Assembly (NCBI GenBank): GCA_963742865.1
Contig: CAVUNW010000071.1
Span: 1-64,000, forward strand
Source: Bog-532 sp963742865
GTDB lineage: Bacteria; Actinomycetota; Actinomycetes; Streptosporangiales; Streptosporangiaceae
DNA: 64,000 nt
Direction of reading: 5' to 3'
Below are positions 35,099-44,671 of the stretch, piece after piece. Position numbers and translations under genes: made by a program. The notes below the pieces were generated by a model. The model ran no database searches. It was not told the origin of the DNA and saw only the letters and a program-made list of their open reading frames with translations. The stretch's first letter is position 1, and each line of letters begins with the position of its first letter.

Positions 35099-37217
35099 AT
35101 GCCCGGCCATGACGACGATGCCAGCGGCGCGGAAGCCTCACCGCCACGCCCGTCCGGCCGCCGGCCGCCCCGCTGGCCGTGCGGAGCCCGTACGTGAGCA
35201 CCTGGCTGCCGTCCACCACGCTGCCGCGGAACGTGGCCGCAGTTCTGGCAGGGGCACACCACCGCCATGGGCGGCCTCGCTGCGCATCGACGGCGTCTCC
35301 TACATGTTCATGGGCGACCCCGGGAATCATTCTCGACGGTGCCGAACGGGAACCACGGGACCGCCCTCGACGGTGCAGGGCTTCGAGCGGGCGCTGCAGC
35401 AGACCAAGCCTGGAGGTCACCCCGACCCGTCACCGTGTTCACGCTGGAGGGCGGCGGTGTCGAGCTGACTGCTGGAGTTCCTGTCCCCGGTCGAGCCCGG
35501 GCGACCTGAAGCGGCAGTCGATCCCGCTGAGCTACGTGCTGATCAGCGCCAGGAGCATCGACGGCAAGCGCCATGACGTGCAGGTCTATGTCGACATCAG
35601 CGGCGAGTGGTGCAGCGCCGACGACAGCCAGGAGATCACCTGGGCGACCGGCGCAGGTGAGCTACAACGGTGGCACGCTGCAGACCTGGACCGTCGCAAC
35701 TGGCCAACCAGCAGCCGCTCACCGAGCAGAACCAGCAGGCCGCCTGGGGCACCACCGGTGTGGTCCACGCCGGCCATCTCCGGCCTGAGCTACCAGTCCG
35801 GCCAGGACATCGTGGTCCGCGCCCAGTTCGTCAATAACGGGGTGCTGACCAACACCAGCGACACGAACTACCGCGCCATCCAGGACAACTGGCCGGTTTT
35901 CGGCTTCTGCGTCGACCTCGGCCAGCTCGGTGGCACAGCGCGGTCGGTTCCGCTGTCGATCGGGCTGGTCCGCACCCCGGCAGTCAGTTACCAAGGGCAG
36001 AACCTGCAGCCGTTGTGGACGGCCAGCTTCTCCTCCTGGCAGGACATGCTCGGCTTCTTCCATGGTGACCTAGCCCGCGGCGCAGCAGCGGGCCGACAGC
36101 CTGGACGCCAAGATCACCGGCGAGGCCACGCACGGCCGGCGGGACGGCCTACGCGGGTCTTTGCGCGATCGCGCTGCGCCAGGCCTACGGCGGAACCGAG
36201 CTGGTCGTCGGCCCGGACGGCCATCCGTGGGCGTTCCTCGAAGGAGATCTCCAGCGACGGCAACGTCTCCACCGTCGACGTGCTCTACCCGGCCTCTCCG
36301 GCGTGGATCTACGCCGACCCGGGTTACCTGGCCCTGCTGCTTGAGCCGCTGCTGGTCGTACGCCGAGTCGGGCCTCTGGCCGCAGCCCTTCGCCCCGCAC
36401 GACCTCGGCTCGGCCTACCCGGTCGCCTCGGGCCACAACGACGGCGGCGGGGAGAACATGCCGGTGGAGGAGACCGGCAACATGCTGATCATGGCGGCCG
36501 CCTACATGCAGCAGGCGCCCGGGCCCGGGGCGGCCTTCGCCACCGCGCACTACACGATCTCAAGCAGTGGGCAGACTACCTGGACGGCGAACCTGCCCGA
36601 CCCCGGCTACCAGAACCAGACCGACGACTTCGCCGGGCTCGATCGCGCACAGCGTCAACCTGGCGCTGAAGGGAATCATCGCGGTCGCCGCGATGAGCAA
36701 GATCGCCGCAGGTGGCGGGCACACGCGGCCGACGCGGCGAGCTACCGAGCGCAGGCGCAGCAGTTCATCTCCTACTGGGTGACGCACGCCCAGGACCCGT
36801 CGGCCGCCGCACCTGGACCTGACCTATAACGGCGTCCGACGGCGGAAACGGCACGTGGGGCACGACGTATAACGGCTTCGCGGACCGGCTGCTCGGCACG
36901 GGGCTGATCCCGTCGTCCGTGCTGGCCGAGCAGGTCGGCCTGGTACCAGTCAGGTCAGCAACCTGTTCGGGCTGCCGCTGCAGGTGCCGCACAGCTACGC
37001 CAAGTCCGACTGGGAGCTGTTCACGGCCGCGTGGCTGTCCGGCTACCCGGTCAAGCAGCAGCTCATCGAGCAGGTGTATACGTACGCCAACACCACGCCG
37101 AGCCGGGTGCCGTTCAGCGACCTGTACGACACGATCAGCGGCGAGCAGGCGAGCTTCCAGGCCCGGCCGGTGCAGGGCGGTATCTTCGCGCTGCTCGCCC
37201 TGCGGAACCGTACCTAG
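35099..37217 (+). pseudogene. Glutaminase A-like protein (DUF4964/DUF5127/DUF4965/DUF1793), many frameshifts
   Basis: Family blocks occur in order but in all three frames: VRSPYVSTWLPSTTLP (35190), RIDGVSYMFMGDPG (35285), VTVFTLEGGGVELT (35430), SYVLISARSIDGKRHDVQVY (35530), YQSGQDIVVRAQFVNNGVLT (35790), GTELVVGPDG (36190), SPAWIYADPGYLALLLEPLL (36295), SGHNDGGGENMPVEETGNML (36430), LPDPGYQNQTDDFAGL (36590), PHSYAKSDWELFTAAWLSGY (36990) and RPVQGGIFALLALRN (37165). Full-length members are about 680-850 residues, usually secreted. At least ten frame changes in 2.1 kb, far above neighbouring genes, and no single frame would give a product. Start is uncertain. Confidence 0.85.
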
Positions 37218-38695
37218 CGTGGGCCGGCGCGCCAGGTGAGCTTGGGCAGCAGCGGCCGGGCGGTGCGGTGCCGCACACAGCCCCGCCACACGCCGACGCT
37301 GTACGCCACGTCGTCCAGCAGCCGGGCGGAGACGTAGCGGAACGGGTCCATCGGCGGGCGCCGTTCCCGCCAGCCGAGCACGGGCGGCGCCAGGACCAGG
37401 GCGGCCAGCGGCCGCCGCAGCCGCGGGACCGCGATCGCGGCGGGCAGCGCCACCGGCCACCACGCCCGCGACAGCGTGCTGCCCAGCAGCCGGCCCGCGG
37501 CCACCGTCCCGCCCGCCGCGAGCCGCGTGGCCACCGGCCAGGGCTCGCCGGTGACCGGAGCGAGGCGGCGGGCCAGCAAGGCGGTCGCGACGGTCGTGAT
37601 CCCGGCGGCGGCTCCCGGATAGCCGAGCGCCACGGCGGCCCACGCGGTGGCGCTCCACCCGGACATGGCCACCGCCGGGAGCGTGCCCGGGTGCCGCAAT
37701 TCCAGCGGCGCGGCGGAGGTCCCGTAGTCCATCCGGCGCGCGAACCAGCTGCCCAGCGTGACCCGGTGCTGGTGCGCGACTGTAGCCGCCGGCTCGTACC
37801 GGACGTGCCAGCCGGCCGCGGCCAGCCGCCAGATGAAGTCGACGTCCTCCCCCACGGGCATGTGCTCGGCGAACCCGGCGGCCAACTCCCCCTCCCCGGC
37901 CCCCACCGCGGCCCCAGCCCTGGCCCCCGCCCTGGCCGCCGCCACACGGACGACGAGGGCCGCGCCCGGGACGTACGGCACCTTGGAGCCGGGACGCACG
38001 ATGCTCGGCACCGGTCCCATGTCCAGGGTCGAGCTGACGCCCTCGTACTGGGCCAGCCAGCCCGCGCGAGCATTGGGCGCGTACGGCACGATCCGCGGGG
38101 CCGCCGCCGCCACCGCCGGGTCCCGGAAGTGCGGCAGCAGCGGGCCGAGCCAGCCGGGCGCCGGGACGCAGTCCGAGTCGAGGAAGGCCGCCAGCGGGGT
38201 GTCCACCGCGGCCAGGCCGGTGTTCCGCGCGGCGGCCGGGCCGCCGTTGACCGCGCGGTGCACGCAGCGCGCTCCGGCCCCCGCCGCGACCGCGGCCACC
38301 GCGCCCGGATCATGGGAGCCGTCGTCCACCACGATCACCCGGTACCCCGCCAGCCCGCGGAGGCACAGGGCCAGTTCGGCCGTGCGGTCGCGGACCGGGA
38401 TGACCACCGTGACCTCGGCGGGGCCCGGGCCGCCCTCGGGGACGGGATGCGCGATCCCGGTCCACAGCAGCCGGCGCGCCAGCGCCTGCGCCCCGGGCGA
38501 ACCCGCCACGGGTTCCCCGTCCCACCACGCGGCGACGTGGCGGGTCCCGGCCGGGCCGAGCCGGAGCATCCGGTACGGCGAACCGCCGAGCAGGACCGTT
38601 CCGCCGTCCAGCGAGCGCAGCCCGGGATCCGGGCGCAGCCGCAGCCCTTCCGTGGCCGGGCCGGGTACCGGTGACGTTGCCATGGGTGTCACCAT
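37214..38695 (-). CDS. mftF: Mycofactocin glycosyltransferase MftF
   Basis: 493 residues from the ATG at 38693-38695. The N-terminal extension (LRPDPGLRSLDGGTVLLGGS) is typical of MftF. The GT2 domain follows: VTVVIPVRDRTAELALCLRG, YRVIVVDDGSHD, GGPAAARNTGLAAVDTPLAA and FLDSDCVP, with the D-x-D-type metal site, and later VGEDVDFIWRLAAAGWHVRY. MftF adds glucose units to the mycofactocin redox cofactor. Its start codon lies 6 bp from that of mftB, on the opposite strand. The usual co-operon genes (mftA, C, D, E) are not seen in the window. Confidence 0.88.
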   Translation of the reverse strand: MVTPMATSPVPGPATEGLRLRPDPGLRSLDGGTVLLGGSPYRMLRLGPAGTRHVAAWWDGEPVAGSPGAQALARRLLWTGIAHPVPEGGPGPAEVTVVIPVRDRTAELALCLRGLAGYRVIVVDDGSHDPGAVAAVAAGAGARCVHRAVNGGPAAARNTGLAAVDTPLAAFLDSDCVPAPGWLGPLLPHFRDPAVAAAAPRIVPYAPNARAGWLAQYEGVSSTLDMGPVPSIVRPGSKVPYVPGAALVVRVAAARAGARAGAAVGAGEGELAAGFAEHMPVGEDVDFIWRLAAAGWHVRYEPAATVAHQHRVTLGSWFARRMDYGTSAAPLELRHPGTLPAVAMSGWSATAWAAVALGYPGAAAGITTVATALLARRLAPVTGEPWPVATRLAAGGTVAAGRLLGSTLSRAWWPVALPAAIAVPRLRRPLAALVLAPPVLGWRERRPPMDPFRYVSARLLDDVAYSVGVWRGCVRHRTARPLLPKLTWRAGPR

Positions 38696-38701
38696 AGAGG
38701 C

Positions 38702-39016
38702 ATGGCCAGCGAGGACGAGGGGACGGCGTTTGACGCCGCGCGGGCGTACGAGAAGCATCCGCAGGTGGCGATCAGGCCGGAGAGTTTCGGCGCGCTGGCC
38801 TACCACTACGGGAACCGCCGCCTGGTCTTCCTGAAGGCGCCCGCGCTGGTCACGGTGGTCGAGACGCTCGGTGACTTCCCCAGTGCCGCGGACGCGGTCG
38901 CGGCGCACGTCCCCGACTCCCAGCGCGACACCTACTGCCAGGCCCTGTCTGGCCTGCTCGCCTCGGACGTCATCCGCATCCGCTCCGCAGGCAAGAAAGT
39001 CAGAACTGGGCTCTGA
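38702..39016 (+). CDS. mftB: Mycofactocin peptide chaperone MftB
   Basis: 104 residues: YEKHPQVAIRPESFGALAYH, YGNRRLVFLKAPALVTVVET and CQALSGLLASDVI form the PqqD-like RiPP recognition element that presents the MftA precursor to the radical SAM enzyme MftC. No MftA-like short peptide (ending in ...GMCGVY) and no MftC follow; the next gene is convergent and overlaps by 17 bp. It may therefore be an orphan, or the locus has been rearranged. Confidence 0.85.
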   Translation: MASEDEGTAFDAARAYEKHPQVAIRPESFGALAYHYGNRRLVFLKAPALVTVVETLGDFPSAADAVAAHVPDSQRDTYCQALSGLLASDVIRIRSAGKKVRTGL

Positions 39017-40086
39017 GCTCGTCCAGCTCTCGTGCCCGCTCGCCGAGCTTCGCGTAGGCCCGCCGTTCGCGGATGCGGGCCAGGACCCAGCCGATCGCCT
39101 CCGCGCGGCTGGCGGCGGTGCCCGCGGTGATCAGCGTGTCCAGCATCTCCAGGTCCGCCGGTCTGAGTCTGATATCGACCGGGGTGAGGTCGCGTTCGTG
39201 CCTGGCCGGGTCATCCGGCGGGCAGCCGAGCCGCCGCATGGCCCGGCCCTGGCGGCCGTTCTCGCCGAACCAGAATTCGAGGTACCTGGCCCCGGGAAGC
39301 TGCTCGGCGAGCTCGCGGTGGAGTTCGCGGATCATCGCCTCGTGGTCTTGTTCCCAGGCGGGGAGGGACGGCTCTTCCCCGGCCTCCTCGAAAGACACCC
39401 GGACCAGCAGGTCTCCCGGCTCGACCCACGGGTCGTCGCCGTACTGCAGCAGCGCGACCCGCTGCACCCCGCCGTCGGGGAAATGCTCCTTCACCTGCTC
39501 ATCGAGTCTGCTTTGCAGCTGGTCCTGAACGGCCCGTTCCAGGCCGGCCCGGGCTGGGGCTCGCCGGGCTCCCGCGCCCGCTCGCTGAGCTGCGCGTAGG
39601 CCGGGTCCTCGCGGATGCGGGCCAGGGCCCAGCGCGCGCCCTCCGCGCGGCTGGCCGCGATGCCTGCGATGATCAGCGCGTCCAGCGTCGCCAGGTCCAC
39701 GGGTCCCAGATCGGACACCAGCGGGGTGAAACCGCGCGCCAGCTCGTCCTCTTCCGGGTCGAGCAGGGAGATACCGTCCATCTTCATGATCGCGGTGGGG
39801 CGGCGGCCGCCGGTCTCTGGGGCGTCGGTGGTGACCACGAATCCCTTGACCTCGGGCAGCCGCTGCGCGCGGAAGTCCGCCAGCCGGTCTCCGTGTTCCT
39901 GCATCCACGTGGCCCGCGCGGCGCCGTCCTGGCGGAGGATGACCCGCAGATACAGTTCTCCGGGCTCGATCACCGGGTGGTCACCGTAGTGCAGCAGTGC
40001 GAGCTGCGGCGCCGCGTCCCGGGGAAGCGCTCTCTCGCCTCGTCGTCGATCAGCCGCTGGATGCGATCTATCGTCGCCGATTCCAT
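39000..40086 (-). pseudogene. Internally duplicated hypothetical protein, two frameshifts
   Basis: From the ATG at 40084-40086 (ESATIDRIQRLIDDEARERF) the frame shifts near 40030 to APQLALLHYGDHPVIEPGEL and again near 39545 to VQDQLQSRLDEQVKEHFPDG. The two halves are clearly homologous: LALLHYGDHPVIEPGELYLR versus VALLQYGDDPWVEPGDLLVR, and LDALIIAGIAASRAEGARWA versus LDTLITAGTAASRAEAIGWV. The repeated C-terminal unit resembles a ribbon-helix-helix-like motif (L-x-x-L-I-x-A-G-x-x-x-S-R-A-E-A) with ALARIRE-x-x-A-Y-A-x-L. Function unknown. If frames are corrected it is one protein of about 360 residues. Confidence 0.7.
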
Positions 40087-40186
40087 GGCCACCTCCTTGA
40101 GCTGCCCCGCCATCACGGTAATCCGTCCCGGCGATAGATACCGGCCAGCGCACACAGCGGGTGCCAGGGCAGTAATGGCCCCCGGT

Positions 40187-41197
40187 TTAGCCGCCGTCCG
40201 CGCTAAAGGCGGTGTCGAAGGCTACCTGGGGCGGGTCGTAGTCGAAGCCGCGCAGGAACGCCAGCGCGCTGGGCGCACCGGTTAGCCGGTCCATGCCGGC
40301 GTCCTCCCACTCGACCGACACCGGCCCCGCGTACCCGATCGAGTTCAGCATCCGGAACACGTCTTCCCAGGCCACATCGCCGTGGCCGGCCGAGACGAAG
40401 TCCCAGCCGCGGCGCGGGTCGCCCCACGGCAGATGCGAGCCGAGCCGGCCGTTCCGGCCGTCGAGCCGTTTCCGCGCCTCCTTGCAGTCCACGTGGTAAA
40501 TCCGGTCCCGGTACTCCCATAGGAACGCGACCGGATCCAGGTCCTGCCAGACGAAATGGCTCGGGTCGAAGTTCAGGCCGAACGCGCTCCGGTGCTCGAC
40601 GGCCTCCAGGGCGCGTGCGGTGGTCCAGAAGTCGTACGCGATCTCGGTCGGGTGCACCTCGTGGGCGAAGCGCACCCCTTCGGCGTCGAACACGTCCAGG
40701 ATCGGGTTCCAGCGCCGCGCGAAGTCCGCGTATCCCGCCTCGATCATCGAGTCCGGCGTGGGCGGGAACATCGCCACCGTGTGCCAGATCGACGACCCGG
40801 TGAAGCCCACCACCGTGTCCACGCCGAACGCGGCCGCGGCCCGCGCGGTGTCGGCCATCTCCGTCGCGGCCCGCTGGCGTACGCCTTCCGGGTCCCCGTC
40901 CTGCCAGATGCGCCCGGGCAGGATGGCCCGGTGCCGTTCGTCGATCGGGTCGCACACGGCCTGCCCGACGAGGTGGTTGGAGATGGCCCAGCAGCGCAGG
41001 CCGAAGGAGTCCAGCAGGGCGTGCCGCCCGGCCAGGTAGCCGTCCTCGGCCAGCGCGCGGTCTACCTCGAAATGGTCGCCCCAGCAGGCCAGTTCGAGTC
41101 CGTCGTATCCCCACGAGCTGGCCAGCCGGGCCACCTCTTTCAGTGGCCGGTCCGCCCACTGGCCGGTGAACAGGGTGAACGAATGCGGCATGGTCAT
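40187..41197 (-). CDS. Sugar phosphate isomerase/epimerase-like TIM-barrel protein
   Basis: 336 residues beginning MTMPHSFTLFTGQWADRPL. AP-endonuclease-2 superfamily blocks are GYDGLELACWGDHFE, VDTVVGFTGSSIWH, VRFAHEVHPTEIAYDFW, FGLNFDPSHFVWQDLDPV, YHVDCKEARKRLDGRNG and VSVEWEDAGMDRLTG, giving the Glu/Asp/His/Glu metal site. Relatives isomerise or dehydrate inositols and keto-sugars. GGAGGCC precedes the ATG. Last gene of the four-gene operon diverging from the LacI regulator. Confidence 0.9.
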   Translation of the reverse strand: MTMPHSFTLFTGQWADRPLKEVARLASSWGYDGLELACWGDHFEVDRALAEDGYLAGRHALLDSFGLRCWAISNHLVGQAVCDPIDERHRAILPGRIWQDGDPEGVRQRAATEMADTARAAAAFGVDTVVGFTGSSIWHTVAMFPPTPDSMIEAGYADFARRWNPILDVFDAEGVRFAHEVHPTEIAYDFWTTARALEAVEHRSAFGLNFDPSHFVWQDLDPVAFLWEYRDRIYHVDCKEARKRLDGRNGRLGSHLPWGDPRRGWDFVSAGHGDVAWEDVFRMLNSIGYAGPVSVEWEDAGMDRLTGAPSALAFLRGFDYDPPQVAFDTAFSADGG

Positions 41198-41252
41198 GGC
41201 CTCCAGGGGCGTTGCGGCGCAGGTGTGCGGCTGCGGCGTGACGGCGAGAGCG

Positions 41253-42434
41253 TCAGGGGGATGTGATCTTGGTCCAGGCACTGTCGTGCGCGGCACTGGA
41301 CGCCACGGCGTCGAGCACCCGCTGCACCTGCAGCCCGTCAGCGAACGACGGTTCCGGGTCGTCGTCGCTGGCGATGTCGGTGAGCAGGTCGCGGGCCTGG
41401 TGGACGAACGTGTGCTCCCAGCCCAGCACGTGCCCCGGCGGCCACCATGCCTCCAGGTACGGGTGGCTGGGCTCGGTGACCAGGATGCGCCGGAACCCGG
41501 CGGTCGTCTCGCTCTCGGTGCGGTCGTAGAAGCTCAGCTCGTTCAGCCGCTCCAGGTCGAAGGCCAGGCTGCCCAGCTCACCGTTCAGCTCGACGGTCAG
41601 GGCGTTCTTCCGCCCGGCGGCCACCCGGGTGGCCTCGAACGAGGCCAGGGCCCCGGACGTCAGGCGCCCGGTGAACAGCGCCGCGTCGTCGACCGTCACC
41701 TGACCGGTCGCGTCCTGCCCGCCGGAGGCCCCGGGAAGCGCCCGCTCGGAAACAAAGGTGGTCAGCAGCCCGGACACGCCGGTCAGATGCTCGCCAGACA
41801 GGTACTGGGCAAGATCAACGGCGTGCGCGCCGATGTCACCCAGGGCACCGGAGCCGGCCCGTTCCTGCTGCAGCCGCCAGGTCAGCGGGACCGCCGCGTC
41901 GGTCAGCCAGTCCTGCAGGTAAGCGGCGCGGACGTGCCGCAGCGTGCCGATCCGGCCGTCCATGATCAGCCGCCGGGCCAGCGCGATGGCCGGGACCCGG
42001 CGGTAGTTGAACCCGACCATGGCCCGTACGCCGCTGCGGGCCGCACGGGCTGCGGCGCCGGCCATGGCCTCGGCTTCGGCCAGCGTGTTGGCCAGCGGCT
42101 TCTCGCACAGCACGTGCTTGCCCGCGTCCAGCGCGGCGATGGCGATCTCCGCGTGCGTGTCGCCGGGCGTGCAGATGTCCACCAGCTGCACATCGTCACG
42201 CTCGATCAGCGCGTGCCAGTCGGTTTCTGCGTGCCGCCAGCCGAAGCGGCGCGCGGCGGCCCGCGCCGCCGCGCCGTCCCGGCCCGCGAGCACGGCCATC
42301 CGGGGCCGCAGCGGGACGTCGAACGCCTGGGCCACCGTGGCCCAGGCCCGGGAGTGGGCCGCGCCCATGAAGGCGTAACCCACCATCCCGATTCCGAGTT
42401 CTGGCGTGTCCGGCTGGCTAGACCGTGCGGGCAT
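41253..42434 (-). CDS. Gfo/Idh/MocA-family oxidoreductase
   Basis: 393 residues. The Rossmann domain starts LGIGMVGYAFMGAAHSRAWA (G-x-G-x-x-A-type loop with Tyr) and has the E-K-P motif GKHVLCEKPLANTLAEAEAM; the C-terminal domain carries DIGAHAVDLAQYLSG, with the catalytic His. Such enzymes oxidise or reduce sugars and inositols with NAD(P). Its start overlaps the end of the preceding Gfo/Idh gene by 17 bp. Confidence 0.92.
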   Translation of the reverse strand: MPARSSQPDTPELGIGMVGYAFMGAAHSRAWATVAQAFDVPLRPRMAVLAGRDGAAARAAARRFGWRHAETDWHALIERDDVQLVDICTPGDTHAEIAIAALDAGKHVLCEKPLANTLAEAEAMAGAAARAARSGVRAMVGFNYRRVPAIALARRLIMDGRIGTLRHVRAAYLQDWLTDAAVPLTWRLQQERAGSGALGDIGAHAVDLAQYLSGEHLTGVSGLLTTFVSERALPGASGGQDATGQVTVDDAALFTGRLTSGALASFEATRVAAGRKNALTVELNGELGSLAFDLERLNELSFYDRTESETTAGFRRILVTEPSHPYLEAWWPPGHVLGWEHTFVHQARDLLTDIASDDDPEPSFADGLQVQRVLDAVASSAAHDSAWTKITSP

Positions 42435-43521
42435 AGGGATCCCACTCCTCGGGCAGCGGCGGCGGCACCACGAAGCCCGAATCTACCGGCTCGAACGCCG
42501 CGCCGGCCAGGGAGGCCTGCACGGCCACCATCACCTCCAGCACGTGCTCGGCCAGCTCGCCGGAGGCGCGGGGCGGCCGGCCCGCGCGCAGGCTGCGCAC
42601 CAGGTCCAGCACGCCCAGGCCGCGCCCGGCCGAGGCGCCCGCCGACGGGATCGTCTCCCAGTCGCCGTGGCCGCGCCCGTGGATGCGGATGTCGCCGTCG
42701 AACCGGTTCGGATCCGGCACGGCCATCGTGCCCTCGGTGCCGGTGATCTCCACGAACCCGGGCCGCGGCAGCGGTGAGTCGAAGCTGAACAGCAGGGATG
42801 CGGCCGCCCCTCCGGTGTATTCGACCAGCGCTCCGACGTGGGTGGGCACGTCCACCGGGAACTCGGTGCCCGCCTTCGGCCCCGAGCCGATGACCCGGGT
42901 GGCCGCCGCCCGCCTGCCCACCGCGGCCACCCGGGAGGCCGGGCCGAAGATCGTGGCCAGCGCGGAGAAGTAGTACGGCCCGAGGTCGAACAGCGGGCCG
43001 GCGCCCGGCTGGAACAGGAACTCCGGGCTCGGATGCCAGCTTTCCGGGCCGGGGCTCTGCATCAGGGCCAGCCCGGTCTGCGGGGTCCCGATCGCGCCCG
43101 CCTGGATGAGCCGGCGGGCGGTCTGCAGGCCCGCGCCGAGGACCGTGTCCGGAGCGCAGCCAACCCGGACCCCGGCCCGTTCGGCCTGCTGGAGCAGGGC
43201 CAGGCCGGAGGCGGGATCGGTGGTCAGCGGCTTTTCGTTCCACACGTGCTTGCCCGCCGCGATCGCGGCCGCGGCCACCTCGGCGTGCGCGGATGGCAAG
43301 GTCAGGTTCACGACCAGTTCCACGCCGTCGTGCTCCAGGGCCTGCGCCAGGGTGCCCGCGGCGGGCACGTCGTACGCGGCGGCCTGCTTCTTGGCCCGCT
43401 CCAGATCCAGGTCCGCGCAGAACAGCACGCTCACGTCGGGGAACGCGGTCAGGTTGCGCAGGTACTCATCGCTGATCGTGCCGCAGCCGACCACGGCCAC
43501 GCCGAACGGGGCCACGCTCAC
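42418..43521 (-). CDS. Gfo/Idh/MocA-family oxidoreductase
   Basis: 367 residues from the GTG at 43519-43521, which overlaps the upstream stop (GTGA). NAD-binding GVAVVGCGTISDEYLRNLTA, motif GKHVWNEKPLTTDPASGLAL, and catalytic-domain block PLFDLGPYYFSALATIFGPA (D-x-G-x-Y variant of the usual D-x-G-x-H). It is the second gene of the operon. Two different Gfo/Idh enzymes in one operon suggest oxidation at one carbon and reduction at another, or different substrates. Confidence 0.92.
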   Translation of the reverse strand: MSVAPFGVAVVGCGTISDEYLRNLTAFPDVSVLFCADLDLERAKKQAAAYDVPAAGTLAQALEHDGVELVVNLTLPSAHAEVAAAAIAAGKHVWNEKPLTTDPASGLALLQQAERAGVRVGCAPDTVLGAGLQTARRLIQAGAIGTPQTGLALMQSPGPESWHPSPEFLFQPGAGPLFDLGPYYFSALATIFGPASRVAAVGRRAAATRVIGSGPKAGTEFPVDVPTHVGALVEYTGGAAASLLFSFDSPLPRPGFVEITGTEGTMAVPDPNRFDGDIRIHGRGHGDWETIPSAGASAGRGLGVLDLVRSLRAGRPPRASGELAEHVLEVMVAVQASLAGAAFEPVDSGFVVPPPLPEEWDPYARTV

Positions 43522-44260
43522 TCCCCCTGGCCGTGGCTGGTGAGCCAGGTGATGCTGTCCCCGAGCGCCTCCATCATGTCCGTGGCGCAGGCGTCCAGCT
43601 CGACCACGTTCCATTCCACCGAAGGGCTGGCCGCCAGGATCTCCGCGACCGGCATCTTCCCGGCCCCGACCGCCGTCATCGGGTCGTCCCTGGTCACCGG
43701 GCCGTCCTTGACGTGCAGGTAGCGAACGCGGTCGCCGAGGCGGCTCAGCAGCTCGGGCACGGCCTGGCCGCCGACCGCCGCCCAGTAGGTGTCGACCTCC
43801 AGCAGCACGGCCGGATCCAGCTGATCGGCCAGCACCTCCAGCGCCGGGCGCCCGCCGATCAGCGAGGAGAGCTCGAAGTCGTGATTGTGGTAGCCGAGGC
43901 GCAAGCCGTGGCCGGCGGCGCGCGCGGCGGCCTCGTTGAGCTCGCCGGCCACCGCGCGGACGCTTTCGGGGTCGGCGAAGCGCTCCGGCGGGATGTGCGG
44001 GACGATCGCGGTGTCCGCGCCGACGGCCCGGGTGCCGCGGTACGCGGCCTCCGCCTGCTCGCCGAACGGGCGGGTGTGCACGCTGCAGACGGCCAGGCCG
44101 GCCGCGTCCAGGTCCGCGCGCAGGCCGTCCGGGTCAGAGATCACGTCGAACGGCTCGACCGCCCCGTAGCCGAACCCGGCCAGCCGCGCAGGACCCCAGC
44201 CCGGTCCGCGGCGAGCTCCTGCCGGACCGTGTACAGCTGTACCGCTAGTGGATTGCCCAT
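43518..44260 (-). pseudogene. TIM-barrel sugar isomerase/epimerase, frameshift near the N-terminus
   Basis: The ATG at 44258-44260 opens MGNPLAVQLYTVRQELAADR, the standard start of this family, then a missing base near 44190 shifts the frame; homology resumes at RLAGFGYGAVEPFDVISDPD and runs through AAGHGLRLGYHNHDFELSSL, ALEVLADQLDPAVLLEVDTY and RVRYLHVKDGPVT to the end. Metal ligands Glu, Asp and His are visible (YHNHDFE, EVDTYWA, LHVKDG). About 247 residues when corrected. First gene of the operon, with an operator 240 bp upstream. Confidence 0.88.
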
Positions 44261-44317
44261 GCTGCCATCCCGTCTTCCCGGTGCCGCCTCCAGGAGTGGC
44301 GGCACCTGACCGTCCCG

Positions 44318-44440
44318 TTCCAGCGCCGTCCTCAGCGTCGCGGCCCGGACCCGTTTTCGCTTCCAGTGCCGTCCTCAGCGTCGCGGCCCCCGACCCGTTT
44401 TCGCTTCCAGTGCAGTCGGCACCGTCGCGGCCCCTGACCC
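44318..44440. repeat. 43/44-bp tandem repeat, about 2.8 copies
   Basis: Units begin TTCCAG at 44318, 44361 and 44405 and contain GTCCTCAGCGTCGCGGCCC and GACCCGTTTTCGC. It lies between the operator at 44501 and the start of the isomerase gene, in what would be a long 5' leader, and is not flanked like a CRISPR array. Confidence 0.85.
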
Positions 44441-44500
44441 GGCCGCCTGGTCGGCGGCCACTCCCCCTCCGGCCATCCGGCGGCCGTCGGCGGATAACAC

Positions 44501-44510
44501 TTTTCGAAAA
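44501..44510. promoter_or_regulatory. LacI-type operator upstream of the sugar operon
   Basis: TTTTCGAAAA is a perfect 10-bp palindrome with the central CG step typical of LacI-family operators. An identical copy lies at 44661-44670 just before the divergent lacI-type gene. This one is on the operon side of the 411-bp intergenic region. Confidence 0.75.
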
Positions 44511-44660
44511 ATTGTCGATCGTGCCTGTGCTCAACGTACGGCGCGTGGTTTGCTAGGTCAATGGCAAATTTGCCCGCTAGCTTGGCCGTCTTTCCGGCGC
44601 ACGTACGGTGGGTCCGTCCGGCCACTCGCCGCCGCGGGTGAGCGGCCGCGAACTCGTTAT

Positions 44661-44670
44661 TTTTCGAAAA
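44661..44670. promoter_or_regulatory. LacI-type operator at the regulator's own start
   Basis: Second TTTTCGAAAA palindrome, ending one base before the ATG of the LacI gene, suggesting autorepression. The distance between the two sites (160 bp centre to centre) would allow looping. Confidence 0.75.
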
Positions 44671-44671
44671 G

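Noticed and set aside
37214..39016. Complete mycofactocin cluster
   Set aside because: Only mftB and mftF are present; no precursor peptide or radical SAM MftC is found nearby.
44318..44440. Possible CRISPR array
   Set aside because: The units are contiguous 43/44-bp copies without unique spacers, and no cas gene is near.
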